NCBI RefSeq assembly: GCF_040649515.1
Contig: NZ_JBEZFP010000031.1
Location: forward strand, 14,255-78,254
DNA: 64,000 bases
From: Yinghuangia elevatio
GTDB taxonomy: Bacteria > Actinomycetota > Actinomycetes > Streptomycetales > Streptomycetaceae
Direction: 5' to 3'
Shown here: positions 50,068-59,042 of the stretch, one piece after another
Layout: each line of letters opens with the position of its first letter
How positions within the stretch are numbered: the stretch's first letter is position 1
The notes under the pieces: generated by a model
Told to the model about the DNA's origin: nothing
The model's input: only the letters and a program-made list of their open reading frames with translations
Database searches by the model: none
Made by a program: the position numbers and the translations under genes

Positions 50068-51570
50068 GTGAGCGCAGTCCTGGAGTCCGCGGCGCCGACC
50101 GTGGCAGCCGACGCCCCGATCCACGAAGGACCCACCGCCCCGAAGCGGACCGGCGCCGACCGCAAGTGGCTCGGCCTCGGCGTGGTCCTCGCGGCCACCC
50201 TGATGAACCTGCTCGACGCGACGGTGGTCAACGTCGCGGCCCCGGCGATCCGTGCGGACCTCGGCGGCTCGTACTCGGCCCTGCAATGGATGGCGGCGGC
50301 GTACACGCTGACGCTCGCCGCGGGGCTGCTGACCGGCGGACGGCTCGGCGACATCTTCGGCCGCAAGCGCATGATGCAGATCGGCATCGTCGGGTTCGTC
50401 GCGGCGTCGGTGCTGTGCGCGGTGGCGTGGTCGCCGGAGGCGCTGATCACCGCGCGCGTCCTGCAGGGGCTCGCCGGCGCGGTCATGATCCCGCAGGGCT
50501 TCGGACTGATCCGCGACCTGTTCCCGCCGCAGGAGATGGGCAAGGCGTTCGCGATGTTCGGCCCGGCGATCGGGCTGGCCACGATCCTCGGCCCGATCGT
50601 GGCCGGTGCACTGGTGGACGCCGACCTGTTCGGCACCGGATGGCGCATGATCTTCCTGATCAACGTGCCGCTGGGCCTGTTCGCGCTGCTGGTCGGCCGG
50701 TTCGCGCTGCCCGCGAAGCCGCCGGTCGCCAAGGACGACAAGTCGATGGACCTGCTCGGCGTGCTGATCGGCGGCAGCGGGATGTTCATGCTGGTCTACC
50801 CGCTGGTGCAGGGCCAGGAGAAGGGCTGGCCGGTCTGGATGTTCGCGATGCTCGCCGGCGCGGTCGCGGTGCTGGCCGGGTTCGTGGCGTACACCCTGCG
50901 CCGGACCACCAAGGGCGGCAAGGCCCCGCTGGTGCAGCTCAGCGTGTTCGCGAAGCGCTCGTACAGCTCTGGCGTGCTGTTCGTGATCGTGTTCTTCGGG
51001 GCCATCACCGGCCTGTCGATGGCGATCGGCCTGTTCCTGCAGCTCGGGCTCGGGTTCAGCGCGATGCGGGCGAGCCTGACGATGGGCTCGTGGGCGCTGG
51101 GCGCGTTCGTGGGCTCCGGGATCAGCGGTGTGGTGATGGGGAAGCTGGGCCGCAAGGTCCTGCACATCGGCCTGTCGATCATGGCCGTGGGCATCACGGG
51201 GCTGTACTTCGTCTTCGCGAACGCCACGACCGACCTGGGCAGTTGGATCCTGGTGGCGCCGTTCCTGGTCTTCGGGCTCGGCATGGGCATGATCTTCGTC
51301 CCGCTGTTCGACATCATCATGGGCGACGTCAAGGACCACGAGGTCGGGTCGGCGTCCAGCGCGCTGGAGTCGATGCAGCAGTTGGCCGCGGCGCTCGGCG
51401 TGGCGGTGTTCGGGACCGTCTTCTTCAGCCAGGGCGGCGCGCACATGCACCAGCAGTCGGCGGTGGACGCGGTCGCGACCACCACGCTGATCGCGCTGGC
51501 TCTGACCGCGGTCGCGTTCGTGCTCGGGTTCCTGCTCCCCAAGCACGCCCGTCAGGGCGGCGGCCACTGA
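50068..51570 (+). CDS. MFS drug exporter, DHA2 (EmrB/QacA) family
   Basis: A 500-residue transporter with 14 predicted helices. DHA2 landmarks are LMNLLDATVVNVAAPAI (motif D1), AGLLTGGRLGDIFGRKRMMQ (motif A), ARVLQGLAGAVMIPQGFGLI and the late GMGMIFVPLFDIIMGDVKDHE with VGSASSALESMQQLAAALGV. The GTG at 50068 is preceded by GAGGAG at seven bases and is favoured over an upstream in-frame start. Proton-coupled export of a toxic compound is likely; the WYL regulator divergent to it is the probable control. Confidence 0.9.
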   Translation: MSAVLESAAPTVAADAPIHEGPTAPKRTGADRKWLGLGVVLAATLMNLLDATVVNVAAPAIRADLGGSYSALQWMAAAYTLTLAAGLLTGGRLGDIFGRKRMMQIGIVGFVAASVLCAVAWSPEALITARVLQGLAGAVMIPQGFGLIRDLFPPQEMGKAFAMFGPAIGLATILGPIVAGALVDADLFGTGWRMIFLINVPLGLFALLVGRFALPAKPPVAKDDKSMDLLGVLIGGSGMFMLVYPLVQGQEKGWPVWMFAMLAGAVAVLAGFVAYTLRRTTKGGKAPLVQLSVFAKRSYSSGVLFVIVFFGAITGLSMAIGLFLQLGLGFSAMRASLTMGSWALGAFVGSGISGVVMGKLGRKVLHIGLSIMAVGITGLYFVFANATTDLGSWILVAPFLVFGLGMGMIFVPLFDIIMGDVKDHEVGSASSALESMQQLAAALGVAVFGTVFFSQGGAHMHQQSAVDAVATTTLIALALTAVAFVLGFLLPKHARQGGGH

Positions 51571-51624
51571 CCGCCCGAGCGGGCGGCCGCTGACCGTCGC
51601 GGCGTCGCGAAGGGGACGTGAAAA

Positions 51625-51652
51625 GGCCCGTCCGGCATCCGCCGGGCGGGCC
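51625..51652 (+). terminator. Hairpin terminator after DHA2 exporter
   Basis: GGCCCGTCCGGC pairs with GCCGGGCGGGCC (one G-T wobble) around ATCC, flanked by A and T runs (AAAA before; CCTTT after). Confidence 0.8.
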
Positions 51653-51702
51653 GCTCGCCTTTCCGGACCCGGGCCGGGCCGCCCACCCGCGGGAGGGAGG
51701 GG

Positions 51703-53406
51703 TCAGCCCTTCCCGGCTTCCGGCGGGACCACTCGTGCGAGCAGCACGGCGGTGTCGTCGTCGGGCGACGGCTGGGCCAGCGCCGACACGATCTCGTCGA
51801 TCAGCGTCTCGGGCGACGCCCCCGGGGTGAGCCGCAGCCCGGCCAACTGGTCGAGCGAGTGGTCGATGTCCACACCCCTGCGCTCCACCAGGCCGTCGGT
51901 GTAGAGGAGCAGCGTGTGGTCCTCGGGCCAGCGCACGACGACCGTGCTGTACGGGCCCGCGACCCCGACCCCGATGGGCGGCGCCTCGGGCAGGCGTACC
52001 AGCGACACCGACCCGTCCGGGGCGATGAACGCGGGCGGCAGGTGCCCCGCGTTGGCGAAGGCGCAGACCCGGTTGGTCGGGTCCGCGGCACCGAGCAGCA
52101 GCGTCGCGGGGCGCTCCCCGCTCAGCGAGGTGAGCAGCGTGTCCATGCGCTGCAGGATGACGTTCGGCGGGATGTCCATCGCGGCGAGCACGCGCAGCAC
52201 CGCCCGGTACTGGCTCATCTCCACCGCGGCCTCCACCCCGTGGCCCATCACGTCCCCGATGGCCAGCATCGTCCAGCCGCCGGGCAGCCGCACCGAGTCG
52301 AACCAGTCGCCGCCGACCAGGTCCTGCGCCCCGGCGGGCAGGTAGCGGCCGACGACCTCCAGGCCGTCGCCGGGCCGCCCGGGCGTGGCCAGCAGGCTGC
52401 GCTGCAGTTCGACGGCGATGCCGTGCTCGCGGGCGTACCGCCGGGCGTTGTCGAGGCTGATCGCCGCCCGGTCCGCGAGCGCCTGCGCGACCGCCACGTC
52501 GTCGTCGTCGAAGGGCGGCGAGTCGCCCTGGCGCACCATCGTCGCGGTGCCCACCCGGGCGCCCCGGGCGGACAGCGGGACGACGAGGATCGAGTGGATG
52601 CCCGCCTCGCGGTACGGCCCGACCCGGTCCGGGCTCGGCGCCCGGCGGCCCAGCGCCTCGTCGTCCAGCTGGTTGTCGACCTCGGCACGGCCGGTCTGCA
52701 GCACGCGGGTGATCGTCGCCGTCGCCTGGTAGTCCACGTACTGTCCCGGCACGCCGAACCCGCGCATCGCCGACCGCAGCTCCGGCCGCGCCGCCATGCC
52801 GGTACGCCGCAGCCGGGTCCGCCCCTTCGGCGAGCGCGCGTTCTCGCCCCGCCCCGGCAGCACTTCGACGGTCGTGCCGTCCGCGATGGCCTCGGTCAGC
52901 AGGTCGGCGAGCTCCTGGCAGGTCGTCTCGACGTCCAGTGTGGTGCCGATCCGCACCGCGGCCGCGTCGAGGAGCAGCAGGCGCTCCCGAGCGCGCTCCA
53001 GCTCGCTCAGAAGCCTCCGGTCCTCGCTGACCTCCTGGATGACCAGGGCCAGGCCCGGCCGGCCGCCGCCGAGCGCGATGCGGTGAAAGCTGCCGCGCCA
53101 GTAGCGCTGCTCGTGCGGCGAGGACACATGCGTGTGGCCGGTCGTCACACCCACCCGTGCGATGCCGTCCGCCAGCACCAGGCGCATGACGTCCTCGCGC
53201 GCGTCGACCTCGGGCACCACCTCGCGGACGCGCCGCCCGATGTGGTCGGCGGCCGGGACCCCGTTGATGCGGGCGAGCGCGGGGTTGACGTAGCGGAAGC
53301 GCAGATCGGCGTCGAAGACCGCGACGCCGGCCTCGGTGCCGTCGACGAGGGCAGCGCAGAGCCCGGCCACGTCGCCGAACAACTCCGACGCCTCGTCCGC
53401 CGCCAT
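51703..53406 (-). CDS. PAS-GAF-SpoIIE phosphatase
   Basis: A 567-residue multi-domain phosphatase. The PAS domain (about 15-125) has GVAVFDADLRFRYVNPALAR and INGVPAADHIGRRVREVVPE. The GAF domain (about 150-330) has AAVRIGTTLDVETTCQELAD and HSILVVPLSARGARVGTATM. The SpoIIE domain has DLVGGDWFDSVRL, AIGDVMGHGVEAAVEM, FANAGHLPPAF, LYTDGLVERRG and PDDDTAVLL. It likely dephosphorylates an anti-sigma antagonist in response to a small signal. The ATG at 53406 (or GTG just before it) follows GGGAGGAGAGG; the longer frame upstream is not supported. Confidence 0.88.
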   Translation of the reverse strand: MAADEASELFGDVAGLCAALVDGTEAGVAVFDADLRFRYVNPALARINGVPAADHIGRRVREVVPEVDAREDVMRLVLADGIARVGVTTGHTHVSSPHEQRYWRGSFHRIALGGGRPGLALVIQEVSEDRRLLSELERARERLLLLDAAAVRIGTTLDVETTCQELADLLTEAIADGTTVEVLPGRGENARSPKGRTRLRRTGMAARPELRSAMRGFGVPGQYVDYQATATITRVLQTGRAEVDNQLDDEALGRRAPSPDRVGPYREAGIHSILVVPLSARGARVGTATMVRQGDSPPFDDDDVAVAQALADRAAISLDNARRYAREHGIAVELQRSLLATPGRPGDGLEVVGRYLPAGAQDLVGGDWFDSVRLPGGWTMLAIGDVMGHGVEAAVEMSQYRAVLRVLAAMDIPPNVILQRMDTLLTSLSGERPATLLLGAADPTNRVCAFANAGHLPPAFIAPDGSVSLVRLPEAPPIGVGVAGPYSTVVVRWPEDHTLLLYTDGLVERRGVDIDHSLDQLAGLRLTPGASPETLIDEIVSALAQPSPDDDTAVLLARVVPPEAGKG

Positions 53407-53638
53407 CACGCGACCTCTCCTCCCGAGCGCTCCCGGGTCACCCGCGCCCCGCGCGCACCCGGGCGGAGCGCCGGTACGCTCCGGCGCTCCCCCGACGGAT
53501 ACCTCCTCCGGCGCCCTTTCAGACCCGGCGGAGCGACGGGGTGCCCCAGACGTACCAGCGCCGCGCGAGGGGAAGAGTCCCCACGGCGGCCGCGGACCCG
53601 GCTCCGCGACCGGCCACGCAGGACCTCGGGAGGCACGC

Positions 53639-54240
53639 ATGACCGTCGTCGACATCCTCGGCAGTCGTCGACATCCCGGCACCGGATACGCCCGCATGCC
53701 CACGGCGGAGGCGAGACGACGCACGTCGCAAGCAGCGTCACCCTCCTGGGCGACGGCGACGCGCTCGGTCGTCGACCCGGGCATTGTCGCCGACCGACGC
53801 GACATCCTCGACCCGCTCGCGGCCCTGGGCGCGGACCCCGAGGACGTGACCGACTTCGTCTTCAGCCACCACCACGCCGACCACACGCTCAACGCGGCGC
53901 TCTTCACCAACGCGCACTACCACGACCACATGGCGATCTACCACAAGGACGTGTGGGAGGGCCGCGACGCCGACGGCTACGAGCGGAGCGGGTCGATCCG
54001 CCTGATGCGCGCACCGGGCCACGGTGCCGAGGACATCAGCACGCTGGTGGCCACGGACTCCGGCCTGGTCGTGCTCACGCACCTGTGGTGGACCGGCGTA
54101 GGGCCCGCCGAGGACCCGTTCGCACCCGACCGCGAGCAGTTGCGCGCGTCGCGCCGCCTGGTCCTCGGCCTCGCCCCCGACCCCGTCATCCCCGGCCACG
54201 GCCCGGCCTTCCGCCCGGGACGGTCCACTCCGGAGCAGCC
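53639..54240 (+). pseudogene. MBL-fold hydrolase (MBLAC1-like) gene with two compensating frameshifts
   Basis: Most of a metallo-beta-lactamase-fold enzyme is in one frame: GYARMPTA, then VVDPGIVADRRDILDPLAAL, the metal motif FSHHHADHTLN, APGHGAEDIS and VIPGHGPAFRPG. Between about 53712 and 53770 the family sequence (THVASSVTLLGDGDAL) is in a different frame. One missing G near 53712 and one extra base near 53769 would restore it, so about 20 residues are mistranslated in the continuous frame. A 19-base near-duplicate (GTCGTCGACATCC...) lies at 53644-53681. The expected stop is also absent and the frame runs on past 54240. Sequence errors could explain this. Confidence 0.6.
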
Positions 54241-54440
54241 GCGGTGCGGGTGGGAGATCCAGGTGGGCGAGAGGTGCGGGGGCGCCGGGGGGGGTTCGCG
54301 GAACCCCGGCTTCTCGCGCGGTGGTCCGCGCGTGCCGGCGGATCGGGGGTGCGGTTGCCGCGGCGGGCCGCGGGCCGCGGGTGTTCCGGGCCTTGGTGGG
54401 TGCCGGTGGGCTGCTTCCGGGCGGTTTCGGGGGCTCGACC

Positions 54441-54446
54441 TACAAT
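54441..54446 (+). promoter_or_regulatory. Likely -10 box for folD
   Basis: TACAAT lies just before the riboswitch, so transcription would start at about 54452-54454. No clear -35 box was found at the usual distance. Confidence 0.45.
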
Positions 54447-54453
54447 GGGGCGG

Positions 54454-54556
54454 GGCCGTGACTGGCGCTGAGGTGGAGTACCACCGTGGAGCGGCCCACC
54501 CGACCGGACTGAAGTCGGTCGGACGCGAACCCCGCGTGCCGCGCGCCTGGGCGACC
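54454..54556 (+). ncRNA. ZTP riboswitch (pfl motif) upstream of folD
   Basis: The leader has the conserved blocks of the pfl/ZTP RNA: CCGTGACTGGCG at 54456-54467, then a GGAGTACCACCGTGGAGCG region (54475-54493), a variable stem with GACCGGACTGAAGTCGGTC (54512-54530), and CGCGCCTGGGCGACC near 54542-54556, matching the CCGCCUGGGC pseudoknot block. This class senses ZTP/ZMP, an alarmone of folate shortage, and turns on folate and purine genes; folD is a classic target. The start codon lies about 30 bases after it. Confidence 0.85.
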
Positions 54557-54584
54557 TCGACACGAGATCTCTCGGGAGACGCAC

Positions 54585-55430
54585 ATGACCGCGCGACTCA
54601 TGGACGGCACGGACCTGGCCCGCAGGATGGTGGAGCGCACCGCGGAGCGCGCCCGAGACCTCCGCGAGCGGACCGGGGTGGTGCCGTGCCTGGCGACGGT
54701 GCTGGTGGGTGAGGACCCGGCGTCGGTGACGTACGTCCGGATGAAGCGGAACCGCTGCGCGAAGGCCGGCATCGAGTCCCGGCACATCGCGCTGCCCGGG
54801 ACCGTCGGGACGGCCGAACTCGTCGACACCATCGGCGCGTTGTCGGCGGATCCGGCGGTGCACGGGATCCTGCTCCAGCACCCGGTGGGCGAACACATCG
54901 ACGAGCGCGCGGCGTTCGACGCGATCGCCCCCGAGAAGGACGTGGACGGCGTCACCAGCATGTCGTTCGCGGCGATGAGCTTCGGGCTGCCCGGCTTCGT
55001 GTCGTGCACGCCGGGCGGGATCATGCGGCTGCTCGACGCGTACGACGTGGAACTGGCCGGCCGTCACGCGGTCGTCGTGGGCCGCAGCGCCATCCTCGGC
55101 AAGCCGGCCGGGATGTTGCTGCTGGCCCGGAACGCCACGGTGACGTACTGCCATTCGCGTACCCGGGACCTGGCGGAGATCGTCGGGCAGGCGGACGTGG
55201 TGGTCGCGGCGGTCGGGCGGGCCCGGCTGATCAAGGGCTCGGACCTCAAGCCCGGCGCGGTGGTCGTGGACGCCGGGTACAACGAAGGCAACGTCGGCGA
55301 CGTGGACTTCGAGGGCGCGCTCGAACGGGCGAGCCTGATCACCCCGGTGCCCGGAGGCGTCGGGCCGATGACGATCGCGCTGCTCCTCGAGCAGACCCTC
55401 GACTCCGCGGAGCGGGCCGCCGCGGCGTAG
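54585..55430 (+). CDS. folD: Methylenetetrahydrofolate dehydrogenase/cyclohydrolase
   Basis: A 281-residue bifunctional enzyme that interconverts methylene-, methenyl- and formyl-tetrahydrofolate with NADP. The active-site block is VGEDPASVTYVRMKRNRCAK with the Tyr and Lys pair. GILLQHPVGEHID, PEKDVDGVTS, VVVGRSAILGKPAGMLLL and TPVPGGVGPMTIALLLEQT are diagnostic. CGGGAGA lies five bases before the ATG. Expression should be controlled by the ZTP riboswitch directly upstream. Confidence 0.95.
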   Translation: MTARLMDGTDLARRMVERTAERARDLRERTGVVPCLATVLVGEDPASVTYVRMKRNRCAKAGIESRHIALPGTVGTAELVDTIGALSADPAVHGILLQHPVGEHIDERAAFDAIAPEKDVDGVTSMSFAAMSFGLPGFVSCTPGGIMRLLDAYDVELAGRHAVVVGRSAILGKPAGMLLLARNATVTYCHSRTRDLAEIVGQADVVVAAVGRARLIKGSDLKPGAVVVDAGYNEGNVGDVDFEGALERASLITPVPGGVGPMTIALLLEQTLDSAERAAAA

Positions 55431-55463
55431 CGCGGCCGGTCGAGCCGCGTCGGCAACGCCGCG

Positions 55464-56474
55464 CTAGTGGTCGCCGTTGGGATCGGCGGAGGGCCCACTT
55501 GCAGCCGAGGGCGGCTCCGGCGGTCGCTGCGTGGGCGTGTTGCTGTCGGCAGTGTCGTCGACGGAGTGGACGGCGGGGTCGTCGGCGGAGTTGTCGGCGG
55601 GATCCTCGGCCGCCGCGGCCGCGTGGGCGTACACCGCCTCGACCCATAGCTCGCGCTCTCGGTCCGCGTGCCGCCGGGTGACCAGGGCGACGAGCGTGAT
55701 CGTCGCGCCGCACACGGCGATCCAGACCAGTGTGGGTACGACGGAGGCGCGGTCGTCGTCCCGGAGGCCCACCAGGTCCGAAAGGCTGGAGGACATCAGC
55801 TGCCGGGTCCCCCAGGAAACACCGCCGCCTAGCGTGGCCTGGGTGGCCGCCGCGGCCGCGACGACGAGCAGCCATCCTCCGAACAGGGGGCCGCGGCCGG
55901 GCACTCCGTTCCCGATCGCTCGCGCGGGGAAGCCCACGGCGTCGGCGTACCGCAGGCGCATCGAGGCCGCGTCGGCGCGCGCCGTCACCAACCACACCGC
56001 GAACGCCAGCGCGGCGGCGACCCCGCACACCAATCCGACGGCATCGGTGCCGACCACCCAGCCGTCGGCGGCCACGACGTCGTGTGCGGGGTTTCCGTCG
56101 CCGTCGACGATGTCCTGGACGATCTGGGCGCGGTGGAGCCGGGCGAAGATCTCGGCGGCACTCGCCGCGGCGGCGACCACGAGGAGGGCACACACGGAAC
56201 CGGCGAGCGGGCCGGTGCCTCTGGGGCGCGGCAGGTCCGGTCCGACGAAGGCCGCGTCTCCCGCGATCCCCGCCTGTTCGGGGAGCCCGGCGTGCCCGGT
56301 GCGGGCCGGGTCCCAGGGCCAGGCCCGGTTCCGGCCGTGGTTCCGACCCTGGTCCCCGCCGTCACCGTAGCCGTGCGCCTCGTCCTGGTCCTGCCTCGCG
56401 TCGTCGAACGTCTCACCGCAGTTGGTGCACCCCGCGCTTCGCGTCGACCAACCGCCACAGCGTGCGCACAGCAA
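55464..56474 (-). CDS. Zinc-ribbon membrane protein (DUF4328-like)
   Basis: A protein of about 336 residues from a TTG at 56474, which has a G-run six bases upstream and gives MLCARCGGWSTRSAGCTNCG, a Cys4 ribbon. A polar Asp/Gly/Arg linker follows. Four hydrophobic segments come next (AGSVCALLVVAAAASAAEIF, VGLVCGVAAALAFAVWLVTA, PLFGGWLLVVAAAAATQATL and PTLVWIAVCGATITLVALVT). The pair WLVTARADAASMR and GPLFGGWLLVV recalls DUF4328, but the match is weak. The last 60 residues are acidic Asp/Ala/Pro-rich. Convergent with folD. Confidence 0.55.
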   Translation of the reverse strand: MLCARCGGWSTRSAGCTNCGETFDDARQDQDEAHGYGDGGDQGRNHGRNRAWPWDPARTGHAGLPEQAGIAGDAAFVGPDLPRPRGTGPLAGSVCALLVVAAAASAAEIFARLHRAQIVQDIVDGDGNPAHDVVAADGWVVGTDAVGLVCGVAAALAFAVWLVTARADAASMRLRYADAVGFPARAIGNGVPGRGPLFGGWLLVVAAAAATQATLGGGVSWGTRQLMSSSLSDLVGLRDDDRASVVPTLVWIAVCGATITLVALVTRRHADRERELWVEAVYAHAAAAAEDPADNSADDPAVHSVDDTADSNTPTQRPPEPPSAASGPSADPNGDH

Positions 56475-56539
56475 TGTCGCCCCCCAATGGCCGTTCCCGC
56501 GACGTACCGGACGACGTACCGGACGTCGAGGATCCCATG

Positions 56540-57388
56540 TCAGGGCCGCGTGGAGAACGACTGCGTGCCCAGCGCGGCAAGGAGGTCCAGCGACTCCTGG
56601 TCGCGCGAACCGGGGGCCGCGGTGTAGACGACGAGTCGCAGCGCCGATCCGGTGGCGTCCAGGACATCGCAGTCCAGCGCGAGGCGGCCGACCTCCGGGT
56701 GCCGGACGATCTTGAGCTGTGAAGTGCTGGACGCGATGTCCGCACCGCCCGTCCAGCGGGACTCGAACACCGGGCTGCACGAGCGGAGTTCGTCGATGAA
56801 CCCGCGTACGCGCGGGTCCTGGGGATAGCGGGCGAGGCTCGCGCGCAGGTCGGCGACGGCGTACGCCTCGAAGGCCGCCGCCTCCTCGGGCGTACGCACC
56901 ACGCGCGACGGCCGGCCGGTGAAGTGGCGCCGCAGGACGTTGGGTTCGCCGTCGTCGCCGGTCACGTCGTCGCCGAGCAGGGCGACGGCCAGCGAGTTGG
57001 CCAGCACCACGTTCCATGTCGGGTCCACTGCCACGACGGCGGCGTCGTGCAGGCGGTCGATGATGCGCTGCACCCCGGGAGTGACGTGCGTGGACGCGAT
57101 GCCGGGTGCGGGCGAGGCGTGCCCGGCGAGGCGGAACAGGTGGTCGCGCTCGTCGTCGGTGAGACGCAGGGCCCGGGCGAGAGGGCCGAGGACGGCGGCG
57201 GAGGGCCGGCCGGCCCGTCCCTGTTCGAGCCGGGCCAGGTATTCGACGGAGAGCCCGGCGAGGGCGGCCAGCTCCTGGCGGCGCAGCCCCGGGGCGCGGC
57301 GGCGCTGCCCTACGGGCAGGCCCGCCTCGGCCGGGCCGAGGCGGTCGCGCCATGCGCGCAGGGAGCTGCCGAGGTCGGTGCGGTCCAT
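56540..57388 (-). CDS. MmyB-like helix-turn-helix regulator
   Basis: A 282-residue regulator. The Xre-type helix-turn-helix (about 5-75) includes RRRAPGLRRQELAALAGLSV and EYLARLEQGR. The C-terminal MmyB ligand domain has DAAVVAVDPTWNVVLANSLA, then RHPEVGRLALDCDVLDATG. These proteins often act next to oxidoreductase genes that they regulate; the divergent Old Yellow Enzyme is 148 bases away and is a likely target. The ATG at 57388 gives the standard N-terminus; upstream codons in frame are not conserved. Confidence 0.87.
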   Translation of the reverse strand: MDRTDLGSSLRAWRDRLGPAEAGLPVGQRRRAPGLRRQELAALAGLSVEYLARLEQGRAGRPSAAVLGPLARALRLTDDERDHLFRLAGHASPAPGIASTHVTPGVQRIIDRLHDAAVVAVDPTWNVVLANSLAVALLGDDVTGDDGEPNVLRRHFTGRPSRVVRTPEEAAAFEAYAVADLRASLARYPQDPRVRGFIDELRSCSPVFESRWTGGADIASSTSQLKIVRHPEVGRLALDCDVLDATGSALRLVVYTAAPGSRDQESLDLLAALGTQSFSTRP

Positions 57389-57536
57389 ACGCCCATTGTC
57401 GCCGGGCGGCCCTCGGGAATGGAGTGCCGAGGGTCGCCCTGCCGGTACCAGCATGATCTTGGCCTCCTTGTCCCGGCCGGGCGCTCGCAGGATGGTCCCG
57501 CGGCCCGGGGAAGGGCCCGTGACGAGGAGGAACACC

Positions 57537-58676
57537 ATGCGTACGAGCGTTGCCGCGACCCTGGACCAGCCGCTGCTGGCGGCCGTCCGGCTCGGCCGGC
57601 TCACCCTGCCCAACCGGGTCGTGATGGCCCCGCTGACCCGCGCCCGGGCGTCGAACGAGGACCGGACGCCCACGGAACTGCACACCGCGTACTACGCGCA
57701 GCGGGCGAGCGCGGGACTGATCGTGACCGAGGGCACGTGGGTGAGCGAGCGGGCGGTCGGATTCCTGAACGTGCCCGGGATCCACTCCGACGCGCAGGTG
57801 GCCGCCTGGCGCCGGGTGACGGACGTGGTGCACGCGGTCGGCGGGCGCATCGTGCAGCAGTTGTGGCACTCGGGTGCGGCCTCGCACCCGGACCACCTCG
57901 GCGGGGCTCTCCCGGCCGGGCCGTCGGCGGTGAACCCGCACGAACAGTCCTTCACCGCCGAGGGGTTCAAGGCGACCCCGACGCCGCGCGCGATGACGCC
58001 CGCCGACATCGCGGACACCGTCGCCGAGTTCCGGCGCGCGGCCGCGAACGCGCGGCGGGCCGGGTTCGACGGCGTGGAGATCCACGCTCTCGGCTCGTCC
58101 CTGTTCCCGCAGTTCCTGAACCCGCGGCTCAACCGCCGCACCGACGCGTACGGCGGCGACCCGGCGCGGCGCCGGCGCCTGCTCCTGGAGGTCGTGGACG
58201 CGGTGGCGGAGGCGTGGGACGGGCAGGGGCCGGGCGTACGCCTGTCCCCGTACTGGTCCGCCGCATGCTTCGCGCCCGACCCGGAGTCGCTCGCGGACTA
58301 CGAGGCGCTGGTCGTGGCGCTCAACGACCACCCGGTGACGTACCTGCACCTTCGCGGCCGCGACCTCGAGGCGCCCGGCGCGCGGCCGGACACCGAGGCG
58401 ATCGCCCGCTACCGACGGCTGTTCGACGGGCCGTGCATCGCCAATCTCGGCTTCGACCGCGAGTCCGGCAACGCCGCCGTCGCGCGCGGCGTGGCCGACG
58501 CGGTCGCGTACGGCACCGCTTTCGTCGCGAACCCGGACCTGGTCGAACGGTTCGCCCTCGGCCGCGAATTGGCCGCAGGCGACCCGACCACGTACTACGC
58601 CGGAGGCGCCGAGGGGTACGCCGACTACCCGGCGAGCACGACGGGTACGACAACCACGAGGGTCACCCAAAATTGA
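57537..58676 (+). CDS. Old Yellow Enzyme-type alkene reductase
   Basis: A 379-residue FMN-dependent ene-reductase. Conserved parts are LPNRVVMAPLTRARA, VQQLWHSGAASHP, FPQFLNPRLNRRTDAYGG, GVRLSPY and FVANPDLVERFALG. The loop that usually reads EIHGANGYLLDQF is EIHALGSSLFPQF, so the pocket near the flavin differs from the classical enzyme. The ATG at 57537 follows GAGGAGG by six bases. NADPH-linked reduction of activated double bonds is expected. The MmyB-like regulator is divergent to it. Confidence 0.88.
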   Translation: MRTSVAATLDQPLLAAVRLGRLTLPNRVVMAPLTRARASNEDRTPTELHTAYYAQRASAGLIVTEGTWVSERAVGFLNVPGIHSDAQVAAWRRVTDVVHAVGGRIVQQLWHSGAASHPDHLGGALPAGPSAVNPHEQSFTAEGFKATPTPRAMTPADIADTVAEFRRAAANARRAGFDGVEIHALGSSLFPQFLNPRLNRRTDAYGGDPARRRRLLLEVVDAVAEAWDGQGPGVRLSPYWSAACFAPDPESLADYEALVVALNDHPVTYLHLRGRDLEAPGARPDTEAIARYRRLFDGPCIANLGFDRESGNAAVARGVADAVAYGTAFVANPDLVERFALGRELAAGDPTTYYAGGAEGYADYPASTTGTTTTRVTQN

Positions 58677-58751
58677 CCGTCCCGGAATCGGGACGCTGCC
58701 TGAGATCGGCCGAATGTCCCCCGCCCGACTGCACCTTCAGGACTACGCCGA

Positions 58752-58976
58752 CGCCGCGCTGCGGTCCTGCGGGCGGGCTTCGGGGGGCTCGGACTTGGCG
58801 CGGTGCGGCTTGGGGTGTACCGGCACAACACTCCTGCCCTTCGCCTGTACGAGCGCTTCGGTTTCCGCGCAGTGTCGACCCGGCCTCCGGCGCCAGGCGT
58901 CGGGCCGGGTGGGAGGTGTGCGAGATGCTGCTGCCGCGGTCGGCGGGCTGCGGCGACGGCGAGATCGGCGCGTTAG
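58752..58976 (+). pseudogene. Truncated GNAT acetyltransferase remnant
   Basis: One frame carries RAGFGGLGLGAVRLGVYRHN and NTPALRLYERFGFRAV, the acetyl-CoA region and C-terminal motif of GNAT enzymes. After about 58900 the expected end (WEVCEMLLP) is in another frame. The N-terminal 100 or so residues are missing. It occupies the space between the OYE gene and the APH-like gene, where no intact gene is seen. Confidence 0.6.
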
Positions 58977-59042
58977 TGGGATAGTCGCCTCGCTGCGGCA
59001 CGGGCACGATCAGGGGGCTGCCGACGACGGGGAGGGCTTGGC

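Noticed and set aside
55464..58670. 1068-codon minus-strand frame
   Set aside because: Only the last third shows protein-like features; the rest is antisense to the OYE and overlaps the MmyB-like gene.
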